Shown here: positions 41,489 through 54,900 of the stretch, in pieces | Position numbering within the stretch: position 1 is the first letter of the stretch | Layout of the letters: every line of letters starts with the position of its first letter | Assembly (NCBI RefSeq): GCF_002775205.1 | Contig: NC_036456.1 | Span: forward strand, 26,881,850 to 26,945,849 | DNA: 64,000 nt | DNA from: Xiphophorus maculatus | Lineage: Eukaryota > Chordata > Actinopteri > Cyprinodontiformes > Poeciliidae | Direction: 5' to 3' | The notes under the pieces: model-generated | Seen by the model: only the letters and a program-made list of their open reading frames with translations | What the model was told of the DNA's origin: nothing | Databases searched by the model: none | Program-made: the position numbers and the translations under genes

Positions 41489-42211
41489 GAAGTGGCTCCT
41501 AGAATTTAAATGGTTGCCGACCCAAGGTATATATTTATTTGTTTTAAATATAATATAAAAAATCAACACAAACCAACTGCAATAAACTACTAAAACCAAA
41601 AAAATTTTTTATTTTTTACTTAAAATGGTAATTCAATATACAACTGATGAATTGAGTGAACAGGTTTCAATTTATTCTGGATTTCAAAATTCAAACTGGG
41701 TCTCAGCCGCACTAATATGAACACATTTACATTTCAGTTCATGTAAATGTTGGTGTCCTGGCGTAAACATAAAGCACCGTCCATTTATTCTAATTGGAAA
41801 ATTTGATGACCAAATTGACCTAATAGGCAACGACGAGCTGAAAACGTTTGGATGAGTCAAGATGAGGCTTTAAAAACTGAGAACATCGTAGGAATTATGG
41901 GTAATTATGGTGCTTCATGGTGGGTCTGTGCCATCGCTGGTGGTTCTGGTGTGTCACACAAAGTGGAATAATGAAGAAGAAGTGAGTAGTACCTCCAAAT
42001 TCTCAATCTTCAAATAAACCCAACAAGCATTGTTCCTGCTGACTCGTTCATTTCTAAGTATATAAACAAATAATCAGGGTGAGAAATTTGGCTTTTTAAT
42101 TAAACAACACCTCACACACTTAAAAACTGACCTTTCACAGCAAAGCAGCAACGTTAAACTGGTCACTGCAACATTTTCATTGGTCACTGAAGATGTTAAG
42201 GCATTATGATA

Positions 42212-42399
42212 CACTGCAAAAACACAAAATGTTACAAAGTAGCTTTAGTTTAGGTTCTAATGCAAATATGTTAGTACACTTTAAATATGACATAACTAAC
42301 TTATGAGTGACTTTTCAGCAAGAAATACAAGCTTGTTTTCAGTCAATTATAGATATTTTAACCAAAATACTTGGTAAGATTTTGTGATTTTGCAGTGCA
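42212..42399. mobile_element. MITE, CACTGCAAAA family, internally shortened
   Basis: Both inverted ends are present (CACTGCAAAAACACAAAATGTTAC and CTTGGTAAGATTTTGTGATTTTGCAGTG). The centre is shorter than in the 38973 copy. Confidence 0.8.
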
Positions 42400-42906
42400 T
42401 AATGTGGAGTAAAAGATGCTAGCCTGAGTCAGATGGTATTCTCTGAGAAACCAACATTTCAACATCCTGTCTGCTCCCGTTCAGAGTTGGATTAACACAC
42501 ACAGTCCTGGTTTAGATCATGTTTAGACACATAACTGCATGTTTGACAACGATGTCGGAGTAAAACAAACACCAACTGAAGCATTTTACTCCTCAGGGGG
42601 TTAAAGGTTAAATGTTTCTGACCAAGCAGTTGTTCCAAGAAAATCAAGAAAAAAGTTTGGCTTCTTAATTTTAACAAACGTTTTAGTTCACTTGGTCATT
42701 TATCGTTTTTAGCCAAAGTTTTTATGAGCCATTGTAGAAAGTCCAAAGACCACTTGATGGCCTAGTCAAAGTCCAGATCCAAATCCAGTTCAAAATATGA
42801 CTGACTTTCACATATTTTGGCTTTCAGTTGAGGTTGCGATAAAAATGTGGTTCTGCAAAACATCCAGCCTCTTTGAACCATTTTGTCAAGAAATCAGAGG
42901 CTACAT

Positions 42907-43676
42907 TAACTTTAAAGAGGATCTTTTATGCAAAATTCACATTTTGCACATTTTTATGCTTCCATTTGGGTCACAACTGCCTCTAAAAGCAATTGCTTAA
43001 AAAAACCCACCCAGTCGTTTTTTTGGCAACAGGATTATGTTTTTGGTGTCGAGAACCCAACTCCAACCACAACACAGCCCAGCCTGTTACCTAGCAACCC
43101 AACTAGAACTCCAGCATGTTTGGTCAGCTGGTTTTACCCCTGAATGCACTGTACAATGGCTGCTGGAAAAGACAAATGTTTTGTTTTGAATGTATTTAAG
43201 ACTTTGATAGATCCCAGTATGTCGAGTTGCAGATGTGTAATTGTTTTACTTGAGTCATTTATAAGTTTATGTTTATTGTGACTATGCACTGTAGCTGAAT
43301 GTGTTTTGTTTTGTTTTCCCGTCTCTCTATATGCTGTTTTTGTTTTTGTTGTTGTTGTCTTGCATCCTTAAACGATTTGCTGCATTCTTGTTGGTTGTGC
43401 AGCAGGCTCTACTAATGCTTTTCAAAGAGGTACTGTGGTTAGTGCATCAGTTTGTTGCTATTTTCATGTGTGAGCATAAACACTGAATTGGGGGCGTGGC
43501 CAGCAGCAGCTTACTTGGATTTAAAGTGACAAAGCCCCTAAACCAGAACTGATCAGACTAAAATCTCAATGTCTAAGAATGATTTTGTGCAAAGAAAAAT
43601 GTAATGAATATGTTTTGGATAGACCATAGACCTATCCTAACCTGTTAAAGGAAGCATAATATGTCACCTTTAAAGT
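42907..43676. mobile_element. Non-autonomous TIR element with CTTTAAAG ends (about 770 bp)
   Basis: The left end AACTTTAAAGAGGATCTTTTATGC is matched by the complement of the right end GCATAATATGTCACCTTTAAAGTT with several mismatches. CTTTAAAG at both borders is itself a palindrome containing TTAA, so border and duplication cannot be separated by eye. No transposase. A partial relative is at 2600-2905. Confidence 0.6.
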
Positions 43677-43739
43677 TATTTTAAAGAAGCAAAGAATAAT
43701 TTTTTTCCTTGTTTGACAAGGCGGTCTGCAGTCAGAGAA

Positions 43740-44002
43740 AGTGAAGAGTTATTTTGCCTCTTTTCTTGCTCCCCAAACCCGTTCACCCTCTCTCTCTCTC
43801 TCTGTCTTTGTCTCTCCTGAGTTTCTTCCTCCCATTCTCCTGCTTCTCGCCAAGCTTTGGACTGACTGTGTGTCTAAGAAGGGCTGCGGCTGGGGGGAGA
43901 GGTTGGATTCCTGATCCCTGTCGAGTCTTGTCGGAGGATTCCAGCTGCTGTCAGCCCGGGGATACAGGAGGAAAACCCAGGCGGATAACGGTCTGTGAAA
44001 GG
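43740..44002 (+). other. Balanced-composition segment, possible untranslated exon
   Basis: A (CT)n tract (43788-43804) is followed by about 190 bp of GC-balanced sequence ending in GTGAAAG followed by GTAACAG, a plausible splice donor. Open frames are present on both strands but none shows a known domain. It could be a non-coding first exon of an unidentified transcript, or a repeat fragment. Confidence 0.2.
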
Positions 44003-44188
44003 TAACAGACACAGACTGTGTCAGAAAATAATGGAATCATTCAAAAGTCATGTATTTTAATCAGGTTTATGCACTGTTTTTATGAAATTAGCGTTTTCTT
44101 GATGTTTCCAGAAGGTTTTCTGATTATCTTGGACTTTCTTTCTTGTGTCATTTTAAACTGCAAAACATACAATAGCAGACAGAAACTG

Positions 44189-44724
44189 CAGTGTCCAGAC
44201 TTTTTGTCACATGGACCAAAATCTTCAGCTCAGAAGTACTTTAGAGTCAAAAAATATTATTTTAAAAATGTAAATCACCAAAAACGTGATTTTTTTTTTC
44301 ATAGATTCAAAATTTTTGCACGTTTTTCTTTGTTAAATGAAAGGCAACTATAGTTTTCTTATTAATTTAGGCTTGGTAAAAGAAACCTGAAAAAAATATT
44401 TAGTCTATCAAGAAAAACAGGATTTAATTTGAAAACACTTGCTGTACTTAGCCAAGTTTTAATACAGTAATTACCAGCAGATTTAGGTGCATTAAAATGC
44501 CGCGTGTCTTCCCCCTCTTTCCTGTCTGCTACTGTCACAAAAAATACGAGCCACTAGTGCCGCAAAAACTCTTTGGAGACAAAATGGAAAAAAAATATTT
44601 TTTTAAGTATTTGTCCTAATTTCTTTAACTTATCCTTGAATTGTGGCCTAGGGCCTGAGGGGCCGCACAAAATCAGTCCAGGGTCCGCAAATGGCCCCGA
44701 GGCCACATTTTGAACACCTTTGAC
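44189..44724. mobile_element. hAT-like non-autonomous element with SINE tail fragment
   Basis: The left end GTGTCCAGACTTTTTGTCACATGG and right end GGCCACATTTTGAACACCTTTGAC follow the hAT pattern of GTGTCCAAA-type ends with GGGCC/GGCCC words. At 44498-44572 it holds a fragment of the SINE seen at 5764 (GCCGCGTGTCTTCCCC...GAGCCACTAGTGCC). Confidence 0.6.
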
Positions 44725-45599
44725 CTAAAATAAATAATTCATTCATTAAACTCAAAAATTACAAAAATCCAACCTTTAATATAATTTTATGTAGTCAGTG
44801 ATAGAAAAATAAATTCCGCTTTAAGGAATATTAAAAAATCAAAAAAAACAAAAACACAAACTGCGACCTGCCCACTCTTATACTGGGTGTGGCCCATTTC
44901 TGAGGAAATTGTTGCACTGATTGGGCGTTTGGACAATTTTAAATGACACATCCTATTGTCCTAAATGCTGGATAAACTCCTGGATTATGGTTCAGTCTAT
45001 GTTGCATATTCAGCGGCAGGTCGTCTTTTTGCAGGTGATTTTTTGTTATTGCACGTTGACATCCTCAGCAGTTGATGATGTAACAAACTCAAATCACTTG
45101 ATCTGACTGTTGATGTTTAACTTATTAGGTTTTCTTGTCACAGCTTTCTGACAAGTCATAATAACATCTGCTGCATGAGAATGTTAAGTTTTCTTGTCTT
45201 TGCCATGTTTGAACAGATGCTAAGACCAACAGACCACATCCTGGTATGCAGGAAGCCGTGAATTAAATTAATTACTGATTAAAAGTTCCCAACAACTCTT
45301 CTCAGTTTAATATATTCAATGATAAATCAAAAATAATGCTTGAGCTACGTTTGTTGCCTTTGATTTTATTTTTCACTGCATATATGGTCCTTATCAAAGA
45401 CTTTTTAAGCATATAAGCCATTTTTAGAGTGAGATTATGCAGAATAATAACAAAAATTACAAAAAGACGTAAAAACAAGAACAACAAAACATCATCGCCA
45501 TAAAAAAGAAAAACCCAGAAGAGTATTTCTTTTAGAAAATATAAACATCTTCGGGTTTTGTCGGCGGTATCAGACCATCCTCACCGCTTGGTGTCGCTG
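44725..45599. other. Intergenic DNA upstream of mus81, nothing recognised
   Basis: AT-rich sequence without supportable features. Confidence 0.4.
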
Positions 45600-45719
45600 T
45601 TTTCCGTTTGCGCTCTACAGCACCGTGGGTCACGTGACCGACGTCAATAAGGAAGTGCTTCGGTACGTTTTGAAAACAAGGCGCCAGCCAGCAGCTTAGT
45701 AAGTAAGAAAAGAACACGG
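45600..45719 (+). promoter_or_regulatory. mus81 promoter and probable untranslated exon 1
   Basis: GGTCACGTGACC (45628-45639) is a 12-bp palindrome containing the CACGTG E-box, of the USF/TFE type. GACGTCAAT directly follows (45640-45648), resembling a CRE. Composition is balanced compared with upstream. An ACACG/GTGAGC donor at 45719/45720 would end a non-coding exon that joins the acceptor TTTCTACAG at 45943, two bases before the start codon. No TATA box is visible. Confidence 0.5.
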
Positions 45720-45945
45720 TGAGCAACATTAACGGACACAAAACTATCTTATTAGAACTTTTTCTGATAAAACGTATGTTTTTACTGGTATTTACTTCAA
45801 CAGCCGGTTGTTTCTTTGCGAAAACATTCAGATAAATACTCTAAAATGTTAGCGTAGCTTATTTAAACCGTGTTTCCTCGCTCTTTTCTCGCGTTATTCA
45901 GTGAGTTTACCGCTAGTATCCGTGTCCTGTTGGGTTTCTACAGGG

Positions 45946-48900
45946 ATGCCCGGTTCGGAGCCGGTTCGGTTCGGACGGAAACGCGCCCTGCCGCCCTGTC
46001 CGAACCCGTTGTTCTTCCAGTGGCTCACCGAGCTCCGAGACGAGGCGAAGGAGAAAGGCCTGAAGATCCAGTACACCTACCAGAAGGTACCGGGCTCATT
46101 AGGGGAAAGTTCTTCCTGTTGGACGTGATTAAGATCCATTTCTCTGGTCTTGTGTCCGTTATTTGCTAGATTTAAGTTAACATTTTTTTTAAAGGCAAGA
46201 CTTTCAGAAATGGTTAATTTTTGCATTACTAACCAAATGTTTGCTTTAAAGGAAAGCAAACAATCAAAAATTGAATGAGGGAATGAAAATATTAGATATA
46301 ACCTCCATTGTTCCTGTGGAGAAATTCAGCTACACCAGCAGCAAAATGACAGGAAAGCTGAAGCATGTAGCTTAATAAAAAAGTATAACATTAGAAAAAA
46401 ATACAGTCCAGTTATTAAAAACTTGATATTTAGAGTTAAAGAAATGTGCAACTGAGTAGGTCAATTTAAAAAAATCAACAAAATGTGAGAACAAAAGAGA
46501 GAAATAATATGATGTAATTTCTTTGTCAAACAAAATGAAAACTTTAGATTTATTTAAAAGAATAACTACAAACACAAAGTCTTTTGTAAAATTGCAAGAG
46601 ATGTTTGCACAGAAATATTTGATTCAAATAACTTTTGTTTGTTGTCTTCTTTCAGGCTATCGACTCTTTAAATAAATATCCACTTCCACTAAAAAACGCT
46701 AAAGAGGCAAAAATCCTTAAAAACTTTGGAGACGGAATCTGCAAAATACTGGATGACAAACTGCAGCGACATTACAGACAAAACGGTAAGAAACAGACGG
46801 CGAGGGCTGGGTCTGTGGAGGGACGGACAGATGGTCGAACGGATGGAAGGATAGGTGGAGGGATGAATGGTTGGATTCACGGGCCGATGAAAGGAAGACC
46901 AAAAGCAGTACGGACTGATTGGAGGATGGTGTATTAGGACTGAAAAGTAAATCTACCAAAAAACTCTGATATTCTTAGATTAATGTCAGAGATTTTCTAG
47001 AAAAGATGTGAAAATTTTGGAGTTTGAAAGGTCAAAAATTTGCCTGAAAAAACTCAATTAAGCTAAGAGCTTTTCTTGAAAAAAACGGACATTTCTGAGT
47101 TTGAAAATTCAAAATTTGCTAGAAACAAATTTAATTTTCAATTAATCCGAAAAAAAATTCTAGAAAAAAACATTAAAATTTCTGAGTTTCAAACGTTTAT
47201 TTTTGAAACAAACTTTCAAACAAAAGCAAATTTTTGAGGTTTTTCTAGAAATTTCTGTTTTGATTAATCTAAAAATCTAAAAGTTTTTTGGTGGAAATTT
47301 ACGTCTCTTTCTAGCTGCAAAGGCCCTAATGCATGATGTCAGATATGATTGACAGATGAATAGATAAATGAATGGATTTGGTAAATAGTTGGCAAAGAGA
47401 TAAATGGATTTGTGGATTAAAAAGAAAACATAATGTTAAATCATAGCCAAGCTTGCAGGCTTAACTGAGTTCACTGTAGTTAAAAATATTTACGCTCCAT
47501 CCTCTGTATCATCAAACATTAAACATTATCACAGCAAAGAAAAATAATATTTTAAAAAGTATTAGTGTTTAAAACAGGGACATTCTAGCAACATTTTCTA
47601 AATATTAACAGAAACATATAAAAATTTAATAGGAACTGAATAAAAATGTACAAAATGCTATTCTGGTTGAAATGTTTCATCAAATACAATGAAGCTCTTG
47701 CTTCTCTCTTCTTACCGACTTCTGTACTTTCAGGTCCCAACGCTTCAATACACAGCTTGCCCAAAGGTGCGCCCCCTCCTGGCCGAACATACAACAACAA
47801 CAACAGCAGTAACACTCTGGCTCCTTCTAGGAAGGTGATTAAAACAACTTTCTTATATTTTGGTTTGTTTACATTTGTACATAAATGGGAAAAATAGTGT
47901 TCACAGACTGATGAAATATGAAACATTGTGTTAAAGCACACAGAATATTGAACACACAGATAGGAAAACATAATTTACACTGTTTGAAATATATGGAAGA
48001 GGATGAGGGCCACTAAAAAAACAACTTTTTTCTCAAAGTTGCGACTTTATTCTCAGATTTCTGATATTAATCTGAGAATTCTGACTTTCTTATTTTGTTT
48101 GTTTTTTTCTCAGTGGCCCTAATCGTCTCCCATAGGAAATAAAAGCTTTAAATGAGATAAATATTAAATATTGAGGTGCATGTCCTCTGCCGTCCACCAG
48201 AGGGCGCTGTGTGACCATTTTCTCTCCTGTCCGCAAATAAATAAATTGAAGCTTAGAAACATTTTTAATCAGCTTTCTGTTGATGCACTGACATTAAAAT
48301 GCGTTTTAGTTATATAAATTAAGATTTTAAATATACTTAAAATATTTAAAATACTATGTTAAATATTTTTTATTTAAATCCAAAAAATATTTAATAATAA
48401 AAATAAAATTTAAATTACGTAATTTAAATATTCAGCTTAAGTATTTAATGTCAAATTAAATATTTAGATATTAAACATTTAATATTAAATTAGTTAATTT
48501 AATCAACAATTAAATTAACATATAATTTTAATTATATAAATGCTGCTATAACTTCAAATTAAGCCATCATGTAATTAATCTGTTAAAGAGAAATGATGCA
48601 GGGAAGGACAGAGGAGAAGATGGAGGAACGAAGAAGAAGAAGAAGAAGAGGGCGTACGTTCCGCTGCAGCGATCTGGAGGATATGCTGTATTGCTCGCTC
48701 TTTACAGACAGCAGCAGGTACCATTCTGTTGTTAAATTAATTTAAAATACTTTGAGCCTGGACCAGTTTTTACTCTTTTATCCACCTGTAGATACCTGGC
48801 AGTAAAGGCTACATGTTTAAGATGGAGCTGCAGTCGGAAGCTCAGCCTCTCTGTGACAAATCGTTTTCTGTGGTGAGTGTTTTCATGAGATCTGCTGCTG

Positions 48901-51900
48901 CTCCTCCGCCTGTCTCCTCTAAAACTTTCCCTCTTTGTGTTTGTCTGCAGCCCGATCTTGGCAGCAAGTACACTGCCTGGTCCTCAGTCAGCACTCTGAT
49001 CCAGAAAAACCTGCTCATAAAGACTCACAATCCTGCCAGGTTACTAAACTACATCCTAAATGTTCAGTTTGTAGTAAAATTATTCAAAACATTTGGTTTT
49101 TACACATTTTGTCACATTAAAACAACAAAGTTCTGCGCATTTCACTGAGCTTTTGAGTAAAAGCTGAAAAGTGTGGCCTGTTTTTATATCTCATATGGTA
49201 ATTTTTGCTCATTCCACTTTGCAGAATATCTGAAGCTATGAAAGGACTTTGACTAGGCCATTCCAACACATGAATGTTGGGATGGCCCTGCCAGTTTTGG
49301 GAGTCAAAACTGGCAAATTTAAAGCACTGATGGACAAAATTCATTAAATTAAAAATGGCAAAATTATTAATCTCTTTTCATAAAAAACATTTTTATAAAA
49401 TCTATACATCATTTAAGATCCAAAAATTTTTAAAAAGCTTTGAATTGTGACCTTATTAAAAGAAAAACAGAAAATTCTCAAACTTTTTGGTCATCAATTG
49501 TCTCCATTCTGTTGTCTAAAGTTTTATCCGTCCTGACTTGTGGTCAGGGGCCAAATAACATTATTTAAAGGGCCACAAATGGCCCGCGGCCCACACGTTG
49601 GACACCTTCTCAGAAAGTTAGAGGGAAGAGGAGGAAAAAAATTCAAAAATATTTTTATTTTTTTTACTGTTTTTCAATAATTTTTTTAAATTAAAATATA
49701 AGTTAAAATAATTAATTTAAAATCTTTTTCTGATGCTCATTTTCTGATTGGCTGTCAGTCAAATTCATCAAATTCATCATGGAAATAGAAACAGACCAAA
49801 GGAACTGTCCCATAAAAACTGTGAAAATAAAATATGATGTGATTCATATAAAATGTTACATTTTCTTAAAATCTAATGGATGAATTGTGATGAAAAAAAT
49901 ATTGTCTAGTAATAAATTCCAACTAAAATCCCAAACTATAAGGCAACATTTATTCTAAATAAATGTAATAATTACTGAATAGTGGATAAAAACACTGTAA
50001 AAGTTTCTTTGCATCCTTGGTAGCGACAAACCAACTAGAGTTGGATTCAACATGGCAACCTGTAGATTTCAGCGTCTCTCTCTGCTGTAGGTATTCTCTG
50101 ACGGATGAGGGTTTCGCTTTGGCCGAGCGACTTGAATCGGTGGAGAAGGAGAGGAGAAACGTCCCGGTGGAGGAGAGGAGGGGAGCAGCTGGACCGGAGG
50201 ACGAAGAGGACGACGCCGTGGTTGATCTGACCGCAAGTGATGATGAGGAGGAGCGTGAGAGTCTGCCAGAACGAGCCACCGGTGAAACTCAGTCCAGCGG
50301 CGATGCCGGCCGGTTGTCCTTACCGGGGAAAACACAGGTTACCATGACGACGAGCAGGAAGCCAAACAGAGACTATCTCCTACCTGGAACCTACGATGTC
50401 GTCCTGTGTGTTGACTTCATTGAGACGACAGGGTGAGAAACATTGTTGTGAACGTTTGTGCAGCTGAAAGAGAAAAGAAAAGTGATTTTTTTTGTTTTGT
50501 TTTATTACTTATGTTTTTTTTTCCCGTCCTGGTTTGTGCAGCGGCAGCCATTACAGGAAGCAGGAGCTCGTCAGAGAGCTGCAGCGGAACGGAGTCGGCT
50601 TCGACGTCAGGAAGCTGAACGTCGGAGACTTCCTGTGGGTGGCGCGGGAAAAGGTCGCACCTGTTCCAGGTAACGCATGAAACACCAGAGCGAAAATGAA
50701 CTCAGAATGCACTTTAAAATTATTTTTACTACATAAAAAATTCAAACTATAGAGCAAAATTTAACAACTCCACTATTTTTTAAGTTACTGTATTAATTTA
50801 CAATAAAAATAACAATATTTTAATAATAAATAATTTGTTGTTATTACACAATATTGATTATTATGCTATAATAGCAATTTAAAATATTTTAATAAAAAAT
50901 GTATTTAAAAAAGAATATTTAAAAGCATTAGCATTTTTTTATAATTGAAAAGTAATTTTTTAAATTCAGTTTTTAATAGAAAAAATATTTAGCTATGTAA
51001 ATATTGTCATATTTATTAATATAATTTTATTATATTTATTGTTACTAACAATAAAATAAGTCTATGTACTTACTGAATATGGAAAAACAAATCAAATATA
51101 AACAAAAACTAATTCTGGAACGATGTTTGCAATTTTACGTCAGTCACAAGTCGAGCTGGACAATAAATGAAGAGCAAAATACGTCTAATTGAATATTTAA
51201 TGTATAGAATGAAGCTATAAGCGGTTGGTAGAATCAACTGACTCACTCACTCTTTAGTTACCTAGCAACTCACTCAAATGGTCGCCTAGCAACAACTTGT
51301 TAAGTAGCTGCCGCAGCAGCAGTTTGAAGTTCCCCCACTTCGTCTCATAACTGCTTAAAATAAAAAAAACAACGGCACGGAGAGAAAACTGGATAAAAAT
51401 AAAAATGATCCAGTTTGGCAGCATTTCAGATATTTAAAACAAACAAAGAAAACAGATCAATAATTATCGATATCGACTGATACGAAACGCTTTTATAGTG
51501 ATGAATTTTTCAGCCGAACGTCGTCAGATTAACTGGTTTGAAGCACATGCACTTCCTGAAGCTCAGCAAATTATGACTCTCTAAGAAGATAAATATCTGT
51601 CTCTTCAGACTGAAATACTTTAGTTGGGAAAAAAACCCAAAATTAATAAAATAATTAAAAATGGTTAATTTCAAAATGTTGACCGTTTTCTAAAAAAATG
51701 GATGTCAGTAGTGGATTGCAGGTTATTATTCTCTCTATGCTTCAGTCTTTGTTTAGTGTTGGTTTCTCTTCATCTTTGCCTCCAGGTCGGCTGCGAGCGC
51801 CGGCAGCCAGAGAGCTCGTCCTGGATTACATCATAGAGAGGAAGAGGATGGACGACCTGTGTGGGAGCATCATCGACGGACGCTTCAGGGAGCAGAAGGT

Positions 51901-54900
51901 GAGCACAGGAATGTTGTCTCCATCTCTGTTTTTATGTACATTTTAACCCACAAAGAGTCTTTTTTTATCATTTAGTTGGTTTATTTTTATTGAAACCGAG
52001 TTTTTCTGAAAACCGGTAACACTAAAATATATTTCTCCAAAGTAAAATGTTGTTTCTTTTTTTCTTTTCTGTTAAACTCAAGTTTTATTCTGTTCTTTAG
52101 TGTTTTATGAAAATGTTTTAAACCGAGTTTGAACCGTAAAAATGTGGAAAAATCAACTTTTATAGTATTTACATTAGAGATGCAGTGATCCGATATCAAT
52201 ATCTGTATTGGTCCTAGAAAGAAAACCTAGATTGAGTATCGGTGACGATGTGATCCATAAGGGCGGATCTATTCAGTCTAATTCTATGCTTTAATATTTA
52301 TTCTTACCTCCACTTTCTGAACCATTTGAAAGAAAGTTTATTTATACATTCATCTTATTGTTTTGTCAGTTTATTATTTATTTTATATTGGCTGTTTTCC
52401 TCCTAATTATTTACTGGCTCAACAAATTAAAGTTGTTTCTACATGTTTGACTAAACTATCGGTGTATTTAAATGAGCTGCACTTGTGTAGCGTTATCAAA
52501 TAAATCTGTATTAATGTATGTTCATGTCTGGATTTACAAAAAATAAACATTTTAAGTGAATCCAGCTGTTTTTATCCAATCCTAAAACCTCAGACATCAG
52601 AAGTGATGAATGTGGATCCATCAACGTTTCCCAAAGAAGTTCAGATATTTTTTTCACACTCAGCTCAGCGTCTTGGAATCATCTAATAAATAAGCGTCAA
52701 GTTAAAGTGAACATGTAATCAAGAATAAATGAGCGTAAACTGTTTTTAAAACTGTGATTTTCTCGTCAGTTTCGGCTGAAGCGGTGCGGACTTCGTCGGC
52801 CCATCTACCTGGTGGAGGGCAGCAGCTCATCTGCGGCTCACCTGAGTTTACCTGAAGCGACTCTGCAGCAGGCCATCGTCAACACACAGGTGAGACGGAA
52901 GAAAGAAACTGAAACTAAACGTTTTCTAGTAACAGATAGTGAATAACAGGGCTTATAAATAGAGTATTAAGTTTTTATTATGTTAGTTCTGAACTATATA
53001 GAAACAAAAATGACTTGTTTTTATATTATGAACATAAATACAGACTATTTTGCCCATTTTTTATCCATATCTGTCTGAAAAACCCAATGATGACCTATTT
53101 TAAGTTTTCTTAAAGAGGAAGCCATGTTTTTATTTAAATTTAATTGATGCTTTGAGAATATTTATTGTGCTTCAAGGTTTCCAAAGCCTTTCAAAGAGAA
53201 ACTGACTCACAGCAACGTAGATTATGGAAATGTTTTTCCCTGAATATTCACTTTATTTCAGGTCAAACTTATTTAAAGTGTGTGTTCAAATCTAGTGACT
53301 TTTTTCTATTGTTTTTTTACTTTTATGGCTTTTATGAAGCAGCAGTGGTAGAAAAATTCAGCTGCAGTAGCCACCGTTCAGCCTGAAGGGGGCAGCACTG
53401 AGGCTGCTTTAGGCCAAATATTTACATCAAAGTTGCATGAAAATGTCAGAATTCGCACAGAAACATAAAGATAGAACTGTTAAGAATCAATTTATACACT
53501 TGATCTGCAAAAAAAAAAGTTAATCTGGGGTTACTCTTTAAGCTTTCTGCTGTTCTATTAAATCTTTTTTGTGTTAGGTTCTTGACGGCTTCTTTGTAAA
53601 ACGAGTCCAGGACGTTCGGGAGTCGGCCGCCTACCTCACAGTCATGACCCGCTACCTGAGCAAACTCTACCAGGTGGGAAACAAACTGATAAAACATGCT
53701 TTCTTCTTCACTTTCAGTTAAACAAGCATCTTTCTGTCTGCTTCGCTTCTTTTTGTTTTTAACAAATAGACAAGACAAACAATAGAAATATATGTAAATG
53801 CCATCAGTCTGACAGAGAAGGGCAGTGGCAATGCTAATTTAAGAAGTGGAAATGTAAGATTTGAAATACTGTTGACAAGATATCAGTTTAGATAATTGAT
53901 AGATTAATCGATAACTAAAACAATCATTAGTTGCAGCTCTAGATTTCTGCCTTTATCTGTTTGTAGAAATCCAACATTTTAACTACAAATATCTGCATAT
54001 GAAAGAACCTGAAAGTTCAAAATCTTACTGTCGTCTTTAACTGTGGAGAAAAATAATGAAGCCCTGAATTTATGAGCTGCTTTAAACTCTGTCGTCTTTT
54101 TTTGAATGAATTAATTAATTTACGTTTCTAATCCACAGAGGGGAAATTGACATTTCAGAACAAACAATATAAGACATGAATAGACGGGTGCCTGTAAAAT
54201 AAACTTTGCTTTTATTTATTTTTACCTTTTTTTAATCCCAGAACCAAACGTTGGTCTGTCGCTCCAGGGAGCTTGAGGGAGACGTACCGAGCGATGAAGA
54301 GGAGAGCGGGAACCCCTCCTGCTCCCTCATTTCTTTTGCAGAGTTCAACCACGGCGCCGTCAAAAACAAGGTGAAACCGTCACATTGTCAACGATCTGAA
54401 GAGGAGTTAGTCTTGTTGTTTGTAAACTCACACATCCTCTTCCTCTGCAGTGTCAGACGGTGAGGGAAGTGTTTGCCAGGCAGCTGATGCAGATCAGCGG
54501 TTTGTCTGGACACAAAGCAGCCGCCATATTGGAGCAGTACGGCACGCCCCACAGGTATGTCAAAACCTTTAAATAACTTCTTAAAGAGACAGCAGGGTAT
54601 TGGTGTTCAAACATTTTAAACCATTTGAGAATGAATGAGTGAAAAATGGACCAAAGCGTGAGGAGAGATTGTGTAGAGAAAAATCTGCGAATCAAAAGGG
54701 AAGCAAAACCATAGAAGAAGAAAAATGCTCAACTTCCGATAACAGAAACGAATCAAAAATATATAAAACTGACAGTATGGTGACAGTCATGACCAATCAA
54801 AAGGCAGATTATTTATTCTTTAGATGAGGATTCAACTGCCTCCCTGGTCTGGATTTTGTTCTATTTTATCCTTAATTTGCTGCTGTTCATCTTTTATTTT

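Noticed and set aside
43749..44012. Overlapping ORFs on both strands around the CT tract
   Set aside because: Open frames arise from the CT repeat and GC-balanced sequence. No domain or codon pattern supports translation.
50069..50335. Minus-strand ORFs opposite mus81 exon 7
   Set aside because: Ser/Pro/Arg-rich antisense shadows of the acidic linker.
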